Made by a program: the position numbers and the translations under genes. The notes beneath the pieces are model-generated. The model did no database searches and had not been told where the DNA came from. It saw nothing but the letters and a program-made list of their open reading frames with translations. From the NCBI GenBank assembly GCA_003427395.1, contig BFEA01000116.1:481011-501741 (forward strand): a stretch of DNA of 20,731 nt, written 5' to 3'. Below are positions 17,101 through 20,731 of the stretch, piece after piece (within the stretch, counting starts at the first letter, position 1; each line of letters begins with the position of its first letter). This DNA comes from Chara braunii (Eukaryota; Streptophyta; Charophyceae; Charales; Characeae).

Positions 17101-19592
17101 TTGGTGTTGGGCCATTAGTACCTTTCCCAATCAAAAAACTTTTGCAAGGAATTTGTCCTCATTATGTTTTCGGATGAATAGTGCTACGGGACCAAAATGG
17201 CTGGTGGTGCCAGCTAAAACGAAAATGAAAATGCACGTGCGGTGGGTTGTTTCGCTTTGGCGCGCAGTCGAAATCCACCATGGAAAAAAGAGCCTCAGAG
17301 ATACTGGTGGTTTAAAGCAACACTACCTTACCCAGGCAACTTGAGAAATCGAAAGTGTAACCTTCCAGGTTCTTCGGAGACTCAGGGGTACCAGGTCTTA
17401 CGGCTGGCGGTGCCGAAAGAAGTTTACAACCGTCACATTGCCACTTCGGTGAAGCTTGGCATGCAGTGGGAATCTGCCTCCGCAAAAAAAGGGAATACCA
17501 ATACGATTCAGGAACGCCTTAAAAAGCTTTTGATTTTTGTCGTGTGCCGGCACGAAGTCTTTCGTCAGAGTTTCCATAGTAGATGAAAATGGACTCTCCA
17601 GATAGATGTAGGGCCCCGCTCCACTACTCTCAACATGCACAAACGACACAAACCATGGCGGTGAATCTTTCCATCTTCTAGTGAAAGTTTCACTCTCGTT
17701 TTGCACATTTCGAGAGTAGTGGAGCGAGGCTCGTAGGGTGTATAGTGTGTACTTGTGTCTCGAACTGGGCTCTTGGTCGTTGAATGGTGATGGTCAATCC
17801 CTTGTCTTTTCTTAGGCCTGGGGGTTTGGAGCTGATTTGTCAATGTTGCTGCCAATTTACGCCGGCTTCGTCATTTTGGTGACCACTGAACATTTTCTAG
17901 TACTTGTGAACAAAGGGCAGAATGCTAGCTTAGAGTCGAAAAGGACATCTATATTCGCAATGTCCTCCGTATGGATCGGTAAGGGTCCCTTGGCAACTGG
18001 AGTCATTGCGTGTCAGAACACAGAGTACGAGGAAGGAGAGAGATGGGGCTTGAAACTGCGCAGCCTGCTAGGGCACCCATCACCTTCGTGCTGACAAAAT
18101 GTGCATCGTTGTGGCTGTATGCAAGCTGCCTCGTTCAGTTCCATACACCGTCATGATAATGGTGTGTTGTCTGGGGGAAGATGGTAGTCGTCTTGAAGAC
18201 CAGTGGCGCTTTCCCAGAGCAAGGTAAATGCATGCTGGGTATTGTAAAGACCAATATGTGGGAAGTCCAATTATGACGAACATGAACCGAACTGCATGCA
18301 TGACTTGACCCAGCTGAAAGCCCGCCTTCTTGCCACGCATTAATGAAGAGAACGATGGAGTAGTTGTTCCCAAGGCAAGTATGCACACCCACATTACTGC
18401 TAGTCTACCCTATTGTCTACTAGCATTGGTCGTCTAGGTCCTCCGTATATACAGACATACAGTATGGTTATACTGTGCCCAGCCCCACTGGTACTGCATT
18501 CATGCTAAAGAAGCATGAAGCTGACCATTCTTACAGCTAGGTTCATGTTTTCCACAAACGGGCGTAGCACCACCGGTGGGACCCCTACGGGAGAAGATCT
18601 CTGTGCACGAATTCCCAAAAACATGCTAAGCCTTCACCGCTTGATACTATGTCCATAGATTCTCGTCCAAAGTCAAAGCATTATGTGCTGTCTGAGCGAG
18701 GAGGACAAACAATAGCTACTCAGCTGCTACTGTCATTGTCTCACTTATAGCTTTCAGCAGCTGGCAAGCACCTAGAGACCCGACAAACAAATGTGCAGTC
18801 ATTGCCGCCCTGTCAATCTGCGAACATGCAGGCAAGAGGATTCTATCATTGGCATTTGTTTGGTTCGGGACTGTCTTTTTATTCTGCATGCTTGGTTGAT
18901 GAACCATTTTCAAGGTGATTTTGTCATTCATCAACCGAGCTATGTGGACGCGACTAGAAGTCTTGAAGGGGAATTGTTTGCACTGAATTTTGTAGAAGAT
19001 ATTACAGTGACAGGGCAACGTTCTTATCTCCTATGCTCCCAGAATGACCATGCAAGACCCCCAATAAGACCCCCCTGATACAATACGGTATTTGTTTTCT
19101 AAAAGACGAAGAATGGGTCATGTTTTCTTGGCCCCAAACAGAAACACAAAACACGAAGATGGTTGATGGTGGTTTTCACGTACTCTTCCCAAGTACGTAG
19201 ATGAAACGGAAGAAAAGACGATGATGAAAATTTTTTACGGAAATGAATGGCGTAATGGTTGGTATAAAGAAGAATATATTATTATGCCCTAATGACTCAA
19301 GTAATGAGGCATCTCGGAGCACATTTCACGAGGAAGCCCTTTTCTATGTCGCACTCCTGCACATACGGGAGCCTCCAATGCATATTTGACTCCTATTTAC
19401 ATATGGACATCTTGTTTTGTTGCTGAAGGCCCTTGTGACTGACAGTGTGGCAACATTTCGTTATGATGGCTGTCCTGTTTTGTTGTATTTTTACTCGTGT
19501 CAGGCGGCAGATGGACAGTCTATTTTTCTGCATCCGCTGAGCATGAAGTGTCTGCTTCACCATTACGGATCTCCCGAGGCCCTTCCTCAAAG
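13542..19592 (+). CDS. RNF10: RNF10-family RING-finger E3 ubiquitin ligase, 3' end missing (gene span)
   Basis: The proposed coding parts are 13542-13554, 13685-13818, 14566-17001 and 19504-19592, giving 890 codons plus two bases of the next. In order, the protein has a Gly/Ser/Lys-rich N terminus, a long acidic and Ser-rich stretch, an RGG-rich segment, the family block NANHLLNFQYEP, the block LFLQANFRF, and a C3HC4 RING. After the RING come VFSKFTLTS and, across the third intron, FYQ-AADGQ and HPLSMKCLLHHYG. This order matches plant RNF10-like proteins as I know them. In animals RNF10 ubiquitylates 40S proteins uS3 and uS5 on stalled ribosomes; the same role here is inferred. Family members continue well beyond HHYG, so the C-terminal part is absent from this window. 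The start is the least certain part. Confidence 0.85.
13685..13818 (+). CDS. RNF10: RNF10-like gene, second exon (N-terminal Gly/Ser/Lys-rich segment)
   Basis: Encodes DGPAAGGASGADQAGW followed by a basic patch with RKK and then NASGSSNLQTFPFNA. The donor GTAAAG at 13819 and the acceptor GTGCAG ending at 14565 are both phase 0 and join FNA to GGAAADAGDNDL in the RING frame. A competing ATG at 13685 in another frame (MAQQQVEP...) meets a stop at the exon end and splices out of frame with the RING exon, so I reject it. Low-complexity N termini are usual in this family. Confidence 0.62.
13819..14565 (+). other. intron 2 of the RNF10-like gene, with poly(A) run
   Basis: GT-AG intron of 747 bp. 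It contains 33 consecutive A at 14130-14162, which could be the tail of an old retroelement, though I recognise no body for it. The open frame of the large exon extends upstream to an ATG at 14512, but those 18 codons lie before the acceptor and are probably intronic. Confidence 0.6.
14566..17001 (+). CDS. RNF10: RNF10-like gene, large exon with RING finger
   Basis: 812 codons without interruption. About 15361-15480 encodes an RGG-type segment (HHRGGRGGGRGG), then NANHLLNFQYEP (from 15484) and LFLQANFRF (from 15598). The zinc ligands are Cys codons at 15733, 15742, 15781, 15796, 15805, 15865 and 15874 with His at 15787, spaced C-x2-C-x12-C-x-H-x2-C-x2-C-x19-C-x2-C, a complete C3HC4 RING. VFSKFTLTS and a Trp/Leu-rich helical stretch follow (16168-16340), then a low-complexity region with DGDDDGDD near 16732. 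The exon ends FYQ at CAG/GTATAT. The frame stays open 31 more codons to a stop at 17095, but that stretch is intron, since homology resumes at 19504. Confidence 0.9.
17608..17738. mobile_element. palindromic element family 2, flanked by GTAGGG
   Basis: Left arm CCCCGCTCCACTACTCTC (17614-17631) pairs with right arm GAGAGTAGTGGAGCGAGG (about 17712-17729), with about 80 bases between. GTAGGG occurs at 17608-17613 and 17733-17738, just outside the arms, as a target-site duplication would. It is small and non-coding, so MITE-like if it is a transposon. Confidence 0.72.
18081..18188. mobile_element. palindromic element family 1, degraded copy in intron 3
   Basis: The right end TTGTCTGGGGGAAGATGGTAG closely resembles the right ends at 6908 and 19886. 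The left part (CACCTTCGTGCTGAC ... GTGGCTGTAT) is a weaker match at the right distance, giving 108 bp in total. An old copy with eroded left arm fits best. Confidence 0.55.
19504..19592 (+). CDS. RNF10: RNF10-like gene, fourth exon (conserved HPL...LLHHYG block)
   Basis: Reads AADGQSIFLHPLSMKCLLHH then YGSPEALPQ and two bases (AG) of the next codon. The acceptor is GTGTCAG at 19497-19503 and the donor is AG/GTGATC at 19591-19594. The peptide corresponds to the stretch that follows FYQ in plant RNF10-like proteins (VDGQ..ILHPLN.KCLLHHYG as I know it). It is the clearest evidence that the gene continues past the apparent stop at 17095. Confidence 0.85.
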
Positions 19593-20710
19593 GTGATCCT
19601 CCCGATGAGTCAACCGGCTCAACTCGTATCTGGGTTCTTGGGTGGTGCAAACTGACTCAACTGACTCAACTGCAGGACAGGGTCTGATTAAGTCGTGTGA
19701 CGGTGACGATGGATGGCATGGAGAGTGTGTATGTCGTCATTTTGATTGATGCGTTACTGTGCACAAATCTACCTTCTTCCCCCGAATACAACGTACTGGC
19801 ATTATAGCTGTATTTGAGGCATCTTTCAGTCTAGATACAGTTATAATAACTGTATGACGTACGTTGTATTAGGGGGAAGAAGGTAGCCTGTTTTGGACCC
19901 GTGACAGCACCACCATGAATGCATCTAAATGCTTTCAAGCATGATGGCATCATTTGATCACTTCGTTCTTTTTGTTGGGAGTGTATGGGTCAAGTATTAG
20001 TAAATTTGAAAGTGGAATTCTAGAGTTACTGAATGGTACACATGATAAGAAACAGATCATGAGTAGGAATCCTGATGTATGTCATCAGGTGAACGCAGTA
20101 CTGTTAGGTGTACTATACTTCTCGCTTCGCTCGTTGGTCTGTTGAGTACTCTCGAGCCCAAATTTCCAATCTTACACAGAGTTACTGATACAGAGGTATG
20201 CACACACTCTCTGAATATACTAACAAGTGTTTTTTTCTGCCACAATTCAAAGCAGCAGGCAATCACTGCTGCCTTATGAGTGAAGGCACCGTTTGCAAAA
20301 CTCGATGTCAAATACTTCACACCCTTGTTGAATAATCTGCTTGTTCATTGAAGATCATTGCAGGCTGTGGTAGACTGCCGGTTTGTTGTTGAGTACAGGT
20401 ATGGTTAATGACATTCATACTCGTAGTATGGCCCATGGTGCTGCAAAGGGCCTTTCCACCTTCCACCTTCCACACCCTAACAGACATTGTGCCCATGGTG
20501 GTAGTTTACTGTAGTAATGTCTTAAATCTCTCGAAGTTATCGACCGTGTACATTCCCAATGAGAGAGAAAATCTGCCGGGTGCAGGTCGAACGCCTCTGA
20601 ATGCATCAGTGCCCCAACTCGTGCAAATTTGCGATGCGTAGCAATGCAGTCTGTAGAAATGCCTGCCTCCTCACACCCGAGATGACACACGTAAATCAAG
20701 AAATGCCGGT
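19593..20710. other. no exon recognised; presumed intron 4 and beyond
   Basis: I searched by eye for the next conserved block of the family (the segment leading to a YLSH.PLTT-type motif) in all forward frames and did not find it. The remaining 3' exons probably lie past the window end. Apart from the palindromic element at 19769 the sequence looks unique. Confidence 0.55.
19769..19886. mobile_element. palindromic element family 1, best-preserved copy
   Basis: A 118-bp inverted repeat starts CTACCTTCTTCCCCCGAATA and ends TTAGGGGGAAGAAGGTAG. The first 28 bases or so of the arms are complementary with a single mismatch, and weaker pairing runs inward to ATAGCTGTAT. The good arm match suggests a younger insertion or selection for the hairpin. 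Confidence 0.87.
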
Positions 20711-20731
20711 CCCCCCCCCCCCCCCCCCCCC
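20711..20731. other. terminal run of 21 C
   Basis: The window ends in 21 consecutive C. On the opposite strand this is poly-G, a common artefact at read or contig ends in some sequencing chemistries. It probably marks the end of the assembled sequence and not a biological boundary. Confidence 0.7.

Larger units (their letters stand above)
17002..19503 (+). other. intron 3 of the RNF10-like gene, 2,502 bp
   Basis: Bounded by GTATAT and by a T-rich tract ending GTGTCAG. The flanking exons join in phase 0 to give FYQ-AADGQSIFLHPL, contiguous in the family, so no exon is missing in between. The intron holds two palindromic elements (17608-17738 and 18081-18188). No other gene is supported on either strand; short frames here have no recognisable domain. 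Confidence 0.82.

Noticed and set aside
20153-20195. Possible next exon of the RNF10-like gene (VTDTE before GTATGC)
   Set aside because: Splice sites and phase are possible, but the exon would be only about 16-40 nt and the peptide lacks convincing similarity to the family at this point.

Overview
The window looks like nuclear DNA of a green-lineage (streptophyte) eukaryote, plausibly a charophycean alga such as Chara. The basis is one confidently recognised gene, a RING-finger protein of the RNF10 family whose RING and following blocks read most like land-plant members. It has GT-AG introns and lies in very repeat-rich, gene-poor DNA full of CT/GA, CA and GAT simple repeats. Species identity is inference.

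Layout. Positions 1-13,500 contain no gene I can support. They hold microsatellites, two-copy and short tandem duplications, a long pyrimidine-skewed stretch (about 5110-6654), a GAT-rich satellite (about 8930-9600), a second CT-rich block (about 10480-11035), copies of a roughly 100-120 bp palindromic element (CTACC...GGTAG ends), and two groups of short repeats with tRNA-like heads that look like SINEs. Positions 13,542-19,592 carry the RNF10-type gene on the + strand. Its proposed exons are a 13-nt first exon, a 134-nt exon, a 2,436-nt exon with the RING finger, and an 89-nt exon beyond a 2.5-kb intron. The rest of the gene is not recognisable before the window ends in a run of 21 C.

Assembly warning. 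Two Tn5 mosaic-end junctions of the kind made by Nextera mate-pair libraries are embedded at about 6655-6689 and 7186-7223. They bracket a 496-bp segment that recurs, apparently identically, 794 bp downstream. This middle copy is almost certainly a library chimera, so sequence left and right of it may not be neighbours in the genome.

How things relate. The single gene probably encodes an E3 ubiquitin ligase. In animals RNF10 ubiquitylates small-subunit ribosomal proteins on stalled ribosomes; in this organism that role is inferred only. Two palindromic insertions lie in its third intron and one further copy lies just downstream of the last exon found. The undescribed material of most interest is the palindromic family and the two SINE-like families.
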